Part shown: positions 22,545 to 32,428 of the stretch, piece after piece
Numbering within the stretch: the stretch's first letter is position 1
Layout of the letters: each line of letters starts with the position of its first letter
Assembly (NCBI GenBank): GCA_027625915.1
Contig: JANTQA010000042.1
Coordinates: forward strand, 4,662,001 to 4,726,000
Direction of reading: 5' to 3'
DNA length: 64,000 nucleotides
Source of the DNA: Anaeramoeba flamelloides
Taxonomy: Eukaryota > Metamonada > Anaeramoebidae
Notes under the pieces: generated by a model
The model's database searches: none
The model's input: only the letters and a program-made list of their open reading frames with translations
Told to the model about the DNA's origin: nothing
Made by a program: the position numbers and the translations under genes

Positions 22545-23369
22545 ATGAAAATAAAATTAAACAAAGTAATAGATTTAACAACGTACCTTGTTCTTCTTGT
22601 GTTAGGACTAGCGATTTTTCTGTGCTCCATTCTTGATCATGTACACCCATCTCTTTTGTTACCCTTAATTTCGATGACAGAAAACCAATTACCTGAGCAA
22701 GCTATAATGCAATTTGGGTTAATCTTTGTCAGCGTTGTCGTGATTGTTATTCAGACTTCGATCCATTATCATAGAATGTCCATTTATGGAAACAAGTTTT
22801 TGCATCGGTTAGTTTTGCGAATGATCTTAATCTTTGCAGTCTTAATTGGCGCATTTCTTAGTTTGCAAGCTGTCATCCCTGTACCAACAAAATTCAACCA
22901 CGACTTTCAACAAATGGGAATTGCACTGAATAACGAATATAGTTTCGTTCTCCATCTGGCTTGTTATCTACTCTTTTTTTTAAATACATTTCTCCATATG
23001 ATCTTCTCGTTAATTTTTGTTGTGTTTTTCGAAAAAATTTCTTGGAAATCTGCGCGTGTCATTTTAAGGATAACTTGCTTGGTTGTGTTTTCAGCAATGT
23101 TTGTGAACATTCTATTTGGTGTGTTCCATTTTGTTTTTGACACAAAAAACGCTCAAGATCCATTAACAATACAGCAATTCAATTTTCACGCATTTTCTGA
23201 AATTATTTCAATTATTATAATAATTGTCTATTTCCGATCTTTTAAAACAGAACTCAAAGTGCTCGAAGTCACTACTTTAGCAGACAGCCAAAATCAATCC
23301 AAAAAGAAACAACAACAACAACAACAAAAAAAAAATAATCGCAAACGTTTGACTAAAAAAGACAAATAA
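22545..23369 (+). CDS. Frag1/DRAM/Sfk1-family six-pass membrane protein
   Basis: The 274-residue product has six strongly hydrophobic segments at about residues 10-30, 52-74, 88-110, 134-162, 172-195 and 212-232. The first extracytosolic loop, DHVHPSLLLPLISMTENQLPEQ, is followed by TM2. This resembles the loop of Frag1/DRAM/Sfk1 (CWH43 N-terminal) proteins, where P-IS-T-G...PE precedes TM2. Family members act in lysosomal autophagy control (DRAM), lipid remodelling of GPI anchors (PGAP2/Frag1) or plasma-membrane phosphoinositide homeostasis (Sfk1). Which role applies here cannot be told. The tail is a Gln run then a basic stretch and is probably cytosolic. The start is the first ATG; it is a single exon. 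Confidence 0.7.
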   Translation: MKIKLNKVIDLTTYLVLLVLGLAIFLCSILDHVHPSLLLPLISMTENQLPEQAIMQFGLIFVSVVVIVIQTSIHYHRMSIYGNKFLHRLVLRMILIFAVLIGAFLSLQAVIPVPTKFNHDFQQMGIALNNEYSFVLHLACYLLFFLNTFLHMIFSLIFVVFFEKISWKSARVILRITCLVVFSAMFVNILFGVFHFVFDTKNAQDPLTIQQFNFHAFSEIISIIIIIVYFRSFKTELKVLEVTTLADSQNQSKKKQQQQQQKKNNRKRLTKKDK

Positions 23370-24296
23370 GAAAAAACCCTAAATATTCCGTTTTTCAGAA
23401 TTATAATTTTGAAAGATCAGTTTTTGGTTTTTGATCTACGAAACAACCAAACTCTACTTTGGGAAAAAATAATTTGAGGAATAAACGTCATGTATTGTGT
23501 TCAATATATTTTTTATTGCTGTTCCACTTTTTTTTTTATTCACAATTCTTTGTTTTGATTCATTTTATTTTTAAATATAAGGTTATTGAAATTTGAAAAG
23601 GTGATCATAAAAAGAAACCAACAGTGCTCTTTTTTATAGCTCTTGTAATTAGGAAAATTCATCAATTCAATTTTTTTGTTAAAACACAAGATTATTTTGA
23701 GTTTAATTAAGGACTACTCGAATTTTATGCTCAGTGAGGGTTGAAATAAAATACTATAAACAGAAAAAAAGCTTTAAAAGGCAATGGATTGAGGAAAGGT
23801 CAAAATATTGCAGTTTTTGGATTTTTGAGATTTTGCTTGAAAATCATTTATTGATCCAAAAACTTTTTGAATTTCCCGTACAAAACAACGCAAAACTAAA
23901 AAGCTATTTTTTTTTGATATAAAAAAAATGCCACTCAACTTTCTTTTCAAGTATATTTATACTCTCTTGCTACACTCTAACATATTTGAAAAGAAAGTGG
24001 AGCGACATTTTCCTAATGAAATTTTTTCTTCAGAATTTGTTGAGAATAATTTGGATTTGGTGAAGGAAAATTGTTTTTTGCCCAATTCAAAATTTTCCAA
24101 AAAAAACCGAAATTTTTCAATTTAGCAAGATCCCTTAGATCAAGTTTCTTTTAAGTCTATAAATATGTTACTAGGTGGAAAAATAGTATTCACTAAACAT
24201 AAAATTCGAATAATCCTTAAGGGCGGGTGTTCTAAAGGAATTCTTCTTAAACACTATAAACACAATTCTACATTATCATTTTGGTTAAAGTTGAAT

Positions 24297-24640
24297 TCAA
24301 TCTTTTATCCAAAGATTAAAAAGAATTATTTTTTCTAAAAAATGTAGTTTTTTGGAGTTTTTATTTTTTTTTCCAGTGTAATTACTCGCTTATCACATAA
24401 AAGAAATGAAGATTCATATTAGTTTATGAAGAGAATTAATTGAATTATCATCTTAATAGTAGGCTTTTACAAATAACTGACCTAAAAGAAAACCAATTAG
24501 GTGAATATCTGGTTAGCTATATTTCCTAGTGATTGGTAAGTGAGGTTTGAGAGGTAGAAATAAAAAATAAAAACTCTGAAAATACTTTTTTTTGCAAAAA
24601 AATAATTCATTTTAATCTTTGGAAAAAAGATCATAAGCAT
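24297..24640. repeat. Foldback MITE
   Basis: The left arm starts ATCTTTTATCCAAAGATTAA and runs through GAATTATTTTTT to GGAGTTTTTATTTTTT (24297-24372). The right arm (24565-24640) is its imperfect reverse complement. About 75-bp arms enclose about 190 bp with no coding sequence. No duplication of the target was identified. Confidence 0.55.
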
Positions 24641-25324
24641 ATTAAACAAGATAATGGGGTAACATTTACAGTGTGTATTCAGAATTCATTTATGAATATA
24701 TATCTGTAATTATCATTAATTTGGATTTTTTTTTTTAACTTCACAATAAAAACAAGAGAATTTTAAAAACATGGAAATTCAATTTTTATGATCAATGAAT
24801 AATATTTGTTAAAAGTCAAAAATATTTTTCCATTTTCGGGTCAAATATATAAATTATTGAGTAACCATTGATTTTTCTTCTTGATTTATTGTTCAAATAT
24901 TCTAAATATGCCAAGTTAAAAAAAATATTGAAATCAAAAAAATCACAACTCAATAAAATTAATAGTGAAAATTGAATGAAAAATCAATCTAATACCCATG
25001 CTTAAATATGAAAATCATAATCATTTTTTTCACTTTAAAATTTTATAATTAATTTTTATTTGGGTTAGTTGTTTAATTATTATGAATTTTCATTTGAAAT
25101 TTATTTTATATAAAGCTAGGAACAACTTAACGATAAACCCACATATAAAAAATTTGGAAACGCCCAAAATCAAAAATAGGCAAAATAAAATTCAATTTAT
25201 TATATTTATCCAAACATAATATAAAAACTCATTTAAGTAACTGAGTATTATTATTTTTATAAGTAATCATTTTCATCCAAATCAAAGAAAAAAAATATAA
25301 AACTCAAATAATAAAAATGGGTAT

Positions 25325-25660
25325 GTCCAAAATAATGAGACGAAAGGAATAAAAAATTATATTGGTAAATTTGTTGAAATTTCACCAACAATTGTTGATC
25401 GATCAAATGATAAGATAACATCAACCAATTATAGGTTAGTTTTGCAATTTAACAAACTCAACACTAACCTTCTATCAACCATCGAAAAAAAATTTACAGA
25501 TCTAACGAAATAGATTTCATAACTGGAAAAAAGGAGATGAAAACAAAACAAAAAAGACAAAAAATGAAATAGTTTGTAAAATCAAAATTATTTCCAAATT
25601 GGATGTAAAGTGGAGTATTGCTTTTCTTTCCACCATTTAAACTGTGCCCAGATTTTTGGA
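25325..25660 (-). repeat. Dispersed repeat family A, copy 3
   Basis: In reverse orientation this matches 4960-5265 and 100-400: TTTGTTGAAATTTCACCAAC, GATCGATCAAATG, AACTGGAAAAAAGG and AAAAAATGAAATAGTTTGTA. It begins TGTCCAAAAT and ends near CTGTGCCCAGATTTTTGG, which matches the 4213 edge of copy 2. Confidence 0.55.
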
Positions 25661-25664
25661 ATAT

Positions 25665-25925
25665 AGTTTATTTGAAATAATTATTCAATTTAGATTGAAA
25701 CCTAATAAAGATAAAACAGAAAAGTCACAGGATTTCTCTAAGATTAAATATTTGTGTATTTTATTTAGATAAAATTTCACATTTATCTAAATCTGAAAAA
25801 AGCAAAAAAAAAATTTATAGCAAATCTAAACAATTATTCAATAATAATTTACTCATAAAAAATTTAAAAAAGGATTATTACAAAACGATATAAGATAAAT
25901 TTCAAAAATAGGGGTAAGTTTTGAA
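25665..25925 (+). mobile_element. Decayed LINE fragment, copy 2
   Basis: The nucleotide sequence closely tracks 20200-20420 of the first LINE fragment (GAAATAATTATTCAATTTAG, AAACCTAATAAAGATAAAAC, GATTAAATATTTG). It translates to IIIQFRLKPNKDKT, the RT block after the catalytic motif. Only this piece survives. Confidence 0.65.
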
Positions 25926-26719
25926 TCAGAAAAATTTGTTTAATTGTTTTTTTTTTTTTTTTTGAATAATTTATTTTACAAAAGTTCTAAGTGATAATAA
26001 CCAATCTAGATTAATAAATAAAAATGTAGTGTAATCATTTTATTTTTTGAAAGAAAAATGAAAAAAGAAAAAAATAATAATAAAAAAGTTTGCCCCCTAA
26101 TTTTGAAATTTGGCTTATATCATTCAAGTAATTTTTTAAATATTTTTGAGTCTATTTATTTTTTTTCTAAAAAAAAATATAGTAACGAATCTGTACTACA
26201 TAAATTCACATAAAGATTATAAATTAACAATTTAATACCCCCTCCCCCCTAAAAAAAAAAAAAAAAATACAATTTAACAAAAAATCAAATAATTGTCACT
26301 CGATAATAAATTTAATTAAAGATTTAAATCAATAAATTTAAAATAAAAAAAATTCTAGGATTTTGAACTGTAAAATAGTTGATATTCAAACAAAATTTAT
26401 TATTAAAAATAAAAATAATTTTTTCAAGAAAATTTATTTACATTCGAAAAATAATGATAATGAAAGTATACATAAATGTATCGAGTTATCATTTTATTAC
26501 TATACTTTAATTTTTTTAATAAATTTGTATTTTCGTTTATGAGAATTTACTTTATTTGATTTTGCTTTCATTATTTTTTTTTGATTTCAATAAAGAAAAA
26601 AAATAATAATAATAAGGTATAAATATCAACATAAAATCATATTATAAAAAGCAAACGCGCCCATTCTTATCATTTGCAAATTATAACATAAATTAAAAAT
26701 ATTTTCACAATTTTATTTA

Positions 26720-26720
26720 A

Positions 26721-26762
<42 letters not shown>
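26720..26762. repeat. (AAT)n microsatellite
   Basis: An uninterrupted AAT run of about 14 units sits about 20 bp past the stop codon of the NERD1-like gene, in its presumed 3' UTR. Confidence 0.9.
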
Positions 26763-26763
<1 letters not shown>

Positions 26764-26781
26764 TTTAATTCTTTTTATTAT

Positions 26782-28974
26782 TTACATATGGAATCTTTCA
26801 TTCAAAATTGAAGAAGATTTTCTCCCCCTTTTCTTCTTTCGGGCCCTATAATTATCTTTGTTTGTGCGTGGCGAATTATTATAAAAAAATATTGCTAAAG
26901 TGATTAAATAAAAGACTAGAAAGAAAAACAAAATTGCCGGGATTGAAGCACTTTGCAGTGCTGATTGCCTTTGTGAAAACCCGATATAGGCCTTTCGAGT
27001 TTCAATGATTAAATCTGATATCCCGTCGCCGTTGAAATCCTCGACTATTGCCCAGGGCGAAGAAATGGGCGAATCCAAATAATTTGGTATTTCAAAGCTT
27101 GTGAGAATTTTGCCATTAGTGCTTTCGATTATCAACCCATTTTTTTTCCCAATCAGGAGAATGTTGTTTTTAAAGGGTTGTAAAATGGGGGTAAAAATCT
27201 GATCAAATAAAGGGTTTTGTTCATCTTCATCAAAATTGGCGATCCAATTGGCGTTGGTGTTTATTGACCATCTAATTTGACCATTGTGTGAAACCGCTAA
27301 CAAATTGCCATTCGAAATGGCGAATATTGAAAGATATCTTCGATATTTTGTTTCCAAATCGGGAATTAGGATTGGATCTAAAAGGCTAATTCTTAGTTTG
27401 CCATCGCCAAAGGAATCGCTACTAGCGCCGTTTGAAGATTTCAATAAATCGCTATATGTGCAGATGGTGTTATTCCAAAGCGGTTCTCTTTTGATGAGAT
27501 CTGAATTGGCCTGCGCAAGGCAAATGGGTATTTTCCAGTTAATTGATCCCTTTGAGTTTAAGGACAAACGAGGAAACTGATGGTTGTCGGCTGAATAATG
27601 CTTTAACCGCAGGTGTCTGTTGCCCGTATAAAAGTCTGCATCGTTTTTTCGATGAGGAGCGCTCGCCTGGTTAATTTTTTGGATGTAGTCATGCGAAAGT
27701 GTGGATTCGATGTGGTTGATCATAAAATTGCCAGAAAGGTCGCCATAAGAGCCATGCGATGTAAGCGGTATATAACAGATCTGCACCCCAGTGTATAAGT
27801 GGACGACATCAATTCCGTTTTTGACATGCGAAACCAACGCGTTTGGTGGTTCCTTGAGCAATTTCTCATTGAATTTGTCCTTGCTATAGCGAATGCCCGT
27901 CGTTTCTCGCGAGGACCGATCCCTTTGAAAGGTTGCCAATCTTAAATGACTATCAAATTTTGAGCGCCACGAGTATGGCAACTGGTACAGCACAGACTCC
28001 CGAAAGACCCTCCAATTTGTTAAGATCGTGTTTATTTGTGCAGACTTAAACTGTGAAACAAAATGGACACCACTCGCAGCCCCATAAGCCGAAGCAGTTT
28101 CAGCGTTATGGAAAGCTGGGGTGCTTTTCCAACGCAATTTCCCATTGCGAGCAGCAAAGCAAAAGTATTCAAAATTTTTCGAGATCGTTACTTTTTGTGA
28201 GTTATCGTTTGTATTTTCATGACTGGAATGGTTTGGGCCTTCTTCGGGCTGATCTTGTTTTATTTTGATTTTTTGGCTAACCCTTCCACCAACAACCACC
28301 ATCCCTAAATCGCCTTCAAAAATTTCGTGAGGTGTAATTAGAATTGTTAATTCTTGAAAAATTGTATTTTTTGGGAGCACCTGGGATTGTGCATACACTT
28401 GCCACAGGGTGTTCAATTCAGAGTCAAAGCAAATAATTTGCCAGGATTCTGTAACAACAATAATAATTTTCTCTTCAGAGCTTTTATTATTGCCGTCGTT
28501 TTCCTTTCGTTTTTTTTTAATACTGCCAACACCTAATCCAACCGGTCTTGTACCACGTGTGATCCCTATTTTGTTATACTTTTGTGAATTCATCGAGACT
28601 AATAAGGATTTTTTTTTATATAAAACTGGAGTGCTTATTTTGCTTTTGCTTTTGCTGTTGCTGTTTCCATTTGTGTTGTCTTTCATTTTCTTTGTGCTTT
28701 TTATTGCGGTTGGCCCTAATTTGTAGATTTTGATCGAAGGTTCATGTGAAACTAATACTAAATATTTTTCGTTGTTATCTTTAAAATCAACCACAACAGG
28801 CCTTGGTAATTCTTCTCCAATTGTCGAGTGATGCGAATTCTTATAAAATTTTGTTGATATTGGTATTGAAAAACTTGGTTCAAGCATGGTGTGGTTGGAC
28901 TGACGAAGATAAAGTAATATGAAAAAAAGTGATCCAAATAACAAGATTAAGTCTAGTCTTCTCAATTTGTCCAT
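26782..28974 (-). CDS. NERD1-like FG-GAP membrane protein
   Basis: This is a single-exon 730-residue protein. An N-terminal hydrophobic segment (about residues 8-24) serves as signal sequence or anchor. A large lumenal or extracellular region follows, then a C-terminal membrane span (about 679-698) and a basic cytosolic tail. Blocks resemble plant NERD1 (At3g51050), a Golgi FG-GAP protein: LPRPVVVDF with YLVLVSHEPSIKIYKLGP; VVTESWQIICFDSELNTLW; and GDLGMVVVGGRV. An FG-GAP-like repeat, EDFNGDGISDLIIET, precedes the membrane span; its DxNGDG is a Ca-binding-loop pattern. A Lys/Ser/Asn-rich insert (about 90-115) is lineage-specific. In plants the protein affects cell-wall and root growth; the role here is unknown. 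Confidence 0.7.
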   Translation of the reverse strand: MDKLRRLDLILLFGSLFFILLYLRQSNHTMLEPSFSIPISTKFYKNSHHSTIGEELPRPVVVDFKDNNEKYLVLVSHEPSIKIYKLGPTAIKSTKKMKDNTNGNSNSKSKSKISTPVLYKKKSLLVSMNSQKYNKIGITRGTRPVGLGVGSIKKKRKENDGNNKSSEEKIIIVVTESWQIICFDSELNTLWQVYAQSQVLPKNTIFQELTILITPHEIFEGDLGMVVVGGRVSQKIKIKQDQPEEGPNHSSHENTNDNSQKVTISKNFEYFCFAARNGKLRWKSTPAFHNAETASAYGAASGVHFVSQFKSAQINTILTNWRVFRESVLYQLPYSWRSKFDSHLRLATFQRDRSSRETTGIRYSKDKFNEKLLKEPPNALVSHVKNGIDVVHLYTGVQICYIPLTSHGSYGDLSGNFMINHIESTLSHDYIQKINQASAPHRKNDADFYTGNRHLRLKHYSADNHQFPRLSLNSKGSINWKIPICLAQANSDLIKREPLWNNTICTYSDLLKSSNGASSDSFGDGKLRISLLDPILIPDLETKYRRYLSIFAISNGNLLAVSHNGQIRWSINTNANWIANFDEDEQNPLFDQIFTPILQPFKNNILLIGKKNGLIIESTNGKILTSFEIPNYLDSPISSPWAIVEDFNGDGISDLIIETRKAYIGFSQRQSALQSASIPAILFFFLVFYLITLAIFFYNNSPRTNKDNYRARKKKRGRKSSSILNERFHM

Positions 28975-30606
28975 CAGTTATTAGATTTTGTTTTTAATGA
29001 TCGATGAAAATTGTTTGTTGGTTAAATACGTAAAAAATTGTAAATATTAATGGAAGGATATTAATGAAAAAAAATGATTTATTTACTTTTATAAAAACTT
29101 GTAATGGAAGATTGAACTTTCAAATAAATATTCAATATCTAAACCAGGGTTGTTTGAAATTTCTTTATTTTTCATTGAAATAATAATAAAATCAGAGAAA
29201 GATACTACAGTGAAAAATATCTCTTCAGATCATAAAATCAATATTTCAAAATAAAATCTCTTAATTTTTTTCTTCTTATTCAAATAAAACAACTTTTTGT
29301 TAAAAATTATGTATTAGTACCCAATCAATTATGAAGTTAAACTCCTTGAGATTTTTCCGTATAGTTTAAATTTTTAAATGAATTTGTTAAAAATTGATTC
29401 CGAATTTTTATACATATATTCTTTTTTAATTGTTTGAAAATTTTTGGTAATTGTTTATTGAAAAATTGATTTCTCAAATTACCAATTTTTTTTGTAGTAA
29501 AATGTTATATTTCTTGTTTCATTTTTTGAATTTCTTTTTTTAAAAAATGAACTTCAAGGTACGAATATTATATTTTTTATTCTACGGTATTTCCAAAAAA
29601 GCTGGGCATTTTTTATTTACATTTCATAAAAAAACATCTTTGTTAGTGATGGAATTCCTTAATTGATAATACCAAATTAAGTTTAATATTTATTAGGTAT
29701 AAATCCATGACTTAGGTATTTATTACAAAAGATATGTTTAAAGTATTTCCAAAAAAAATGGAAAAAAAATAGTACTTTTTTTGGATAAAACGATGTAGGT
29801 ACAATTTCAAGAAAGAACTGAAAATATGGAAAGGGTACAAATGATTTTTTAAACCATAAAATATAGTTATATGCTTTTAATACTATTTGAGAATTTGTTG
29901 TGATTAAAAAAATTATGAAAAGGATTTTTTCGATCAAAAATAAAATGATAAACACCAATTTTCACACTGAAAAAATATCAGATAAAAGCGAGATCAGAAA
30001 ATTCAATAAATTTTATTTATATAATACAATACTAAGAATCAAATTGAATAATTATAATGAATAAATAAAAGGTAGTAAATGGTTTGGTATATTTAAATAC
30101 TTTTTTGAAAGTTGAGTTTAATGAATATTTTTTAAAATAAATTTACCCCACTTTTTGGAATAAGCTTATATTTTCAGTTTCTTTTATCATTTAATGTGTA
30201 AAACCTTGATGAAAAACCAAACATAATCTTTTATTTCCAATACCTATTTAACAAGTCTTAAGGGGTGTTATTATAAGAATAGTACAATTAATTATATCAT
30301 TTTAGATTTGTCTTTGTTTTGGTAAAAAGTTTTTAATAAAAAAATAATAAAAAATCACAACATGAAAATCCCCAATTGTAATTATTTCAACAATTTCTTT
30401 GTTTTATAATAAAAATTAAAGAAGAAAATCCCTAGAATATATCCTGAGCGCACAGATTGTCAAAAAATTTATCAAGTCTATATTTAAAAACTGTTTTTAT
30501 TTTTACTAAATGATATTATTAATTTATTTTTCAAATGTTTCAAAAAATACATTACATTATATAAATAATATTTCAAAAATTTTGATTACATTGAAATAAC
30601 TAAAAG

Positions 30607-31118
30607 TATATATATATATATATATATATAGTAGGGAAAAAAATACCAGGTATGAAAAAAATCCCGGACAAGATTTTTAATTGTGAGTATTAGTAAAATT
30701 TTTGTCTAATTTCAATGAAATCCTTATTATAAATAAACAATTGTTTTATGAGATTAGTAATAAACCTACCTAAAGTTCATCAAAGCAAGGTGTCTCTAGA
30801 ATACTCGAGTAATTGTTTGATAGCTTAATGTTAATCAACTTTTTTTGAAAAACAATAGAGTTTTATCGAGGTTTACTAGAGTTTGGAAAATGATAATTTT
30901 TCTTCTTGTTTCTTGATTGATTGAATGGTGTTTTGAACAAGTGTGATTTCATCAATCATCATTCTGATAAGTGGGGTGGTTATAATTGAAAAAGTCCGAT
31001 TCTTAAATAAAAAAAAGAATTTGATTGTAAATAAATGAAATTACACAATAATTTTACTAATATTCACAATTAAAAATCTTGTCCGGGATTTTTTTCAAGT
31101 CAGGTATTTTTTTCACTG

Positions 31119-31178
<60 letters not shown>
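30607..31178. mobile_element. Tc1/mariner-type MITE inserted in a TA microsatellite
   Basis: The element proper is 30631-31121. Terminal inverted repeats of about 70 bp pair GAAAAAAATACC, AAAAAAATCCCGGACAAG and ATTTTTAATTGTGAGTATTA on the left with their complements on the right (CTTGTCCGGGATTTTTTT and GGTATTTTTTTCACTGC). The right end reads CAGTG inward, as in Tc1/mariner ends. The flanks are a TA run (30607-30630 and 31122-31178), so a TA target duplication is expected but cannot be delimited. The interior of about 350 bp is non-coding. Confidence 0.75.
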
Positions 31179-31180
<2 letters not shown>

Positions 31181-31549
31181 TTTAAAATGCAAGAACAATT
31201 CATATTAAATCTTATTAATTATTCACTTTGAAATATTATTATAAACATATAAAAGACTAATATTTTAAAAATTTCAAAAAAAATACAATCAAAATATTAA
31301 AAAAAGTGAATCATACTTTATGAAATAAGAATTTTTGATTATATATTTCTTAACTTCTACTAAAAAATGTTAGCATAATATTTTTTATGAATAATTAAAT
31401 TCAATTTCAAAGAAATTACTAATTATTCATTCAATAAATTAAATAAATAAAGCAAATATAAATTTTGTTTAATTTTCAGAATGGAAATGATTGGTCTTTT
31501 TAATAAAAACAACATTTAATTGAATAAAGATATTTCTTTAAATAAAATA

Positions 31550-31992
31550 CAGCCGTTCCAAGATTACCATAAAATCTAAATAAAACACAATCGATTTTTC
31601 TTTTCTTATTTTCCATCTTCAAAAAATTTGGAAATAAGAGTTATTATTCCAAAAAAATAATAATAAATGAACTATTATTCAAATTTTGAAAAATCAAAAA
31701 AAAAAAATTCAAGATCATATTAAACTTCAAAATTATCAGTCAAAAATAGCTCAAAAAAATATATCAATATTTAGTGATCTATAAAAATTTACCTTTTTTG
31801 AACAATATTTTAAGCTTCAAGAATCTTCAAAACTTTTTATTTGATGTTTCAAAAATTTGAATAATAGTTCATTTATTGTTTTTTTTTTTGGAATAATAAC
31901 TCTTATTTCCGAATTTTTTGAAAATGGAAAATAATAATAGAAAAACCAATTGTAATTTTATTTAAAATTTTATCAGAGACTTGGAAAAAATG
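31550..31992. mobile_element. TA-flanked MITE with about 130-bp inverted repeats
   Basis: Arms share TTTTCCATCTTCAAAAAATT, GGAAATAAGAGTTATTATTC and AATAAATGAACTATTATTC on the left with complements at 31850-31940, and weaker outer similarity to TTCCAAG at both ends. TA dinucleotides flank it at 31548-31549 and 31993-31994. The spacer has no coding sequence. Confidence 0.7.
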
Positions 31993-32428
31993 TAAGTAAA
32001 TTTTTACATTTAACCACACTATTTCAATATTCTTAACAAATAAAAATAATATTTAATTTTTTTTTGATTTTATTCAAAGAGAAATAAACTTCATTTTTTT
32101 TTCAAATAGTTTTTAACAACAAAATTTTTAAAATACCTTCATTTCTTCTCAAAATATGATAATGTTTTGAATAATTGAGACTTCTAAATTCAATGAATAG
32201 TAATAATTTTTTTTATTGCAAATGACTAAACTAAACTTTTGTAAGTGTTGGATCAAAAATATAAAAATATTATTTAATCTATAATTTCCGAAAAACAAAA
32301 AAAAAAAAAAAAAAAATAAAAAATTTTAAAACGAAATTTTATTTCTCAAGAAAATCAATAATTTATATTAAAAATACGGTTATAAAAAGATTTAAATTAA
32401 GATAAAAAAACGAAAACTTTGAAAAAAA

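Larger units (their letters stand above)
23370..26781. other. Intergenic stretch with repeat fragments
   Basis: No gene was recognised. Two frames at 23734-23922 and 23928-24125 have no family resemblance. The stretch contains a foldback MITE (24297-24640), repeat family A copy 3 (25325-25660), a LINE fragment directly after it (25665-25925), and an AAT microsatellite (26720-26762) abutting the stop of the next gene. Confidence 0.6.
28975..32428. other. Intergenic stretch with two MITEs in AT-rich DNA
   Basis: No gene was recognised. The stretch contains TA-flanked MITEs at 30631-31121 and 31550-31992. The frame at 29683-29958 is low complexity. The remainder is AT-rich sequence with poly-A/T runs. 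Confidence 0.6.
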
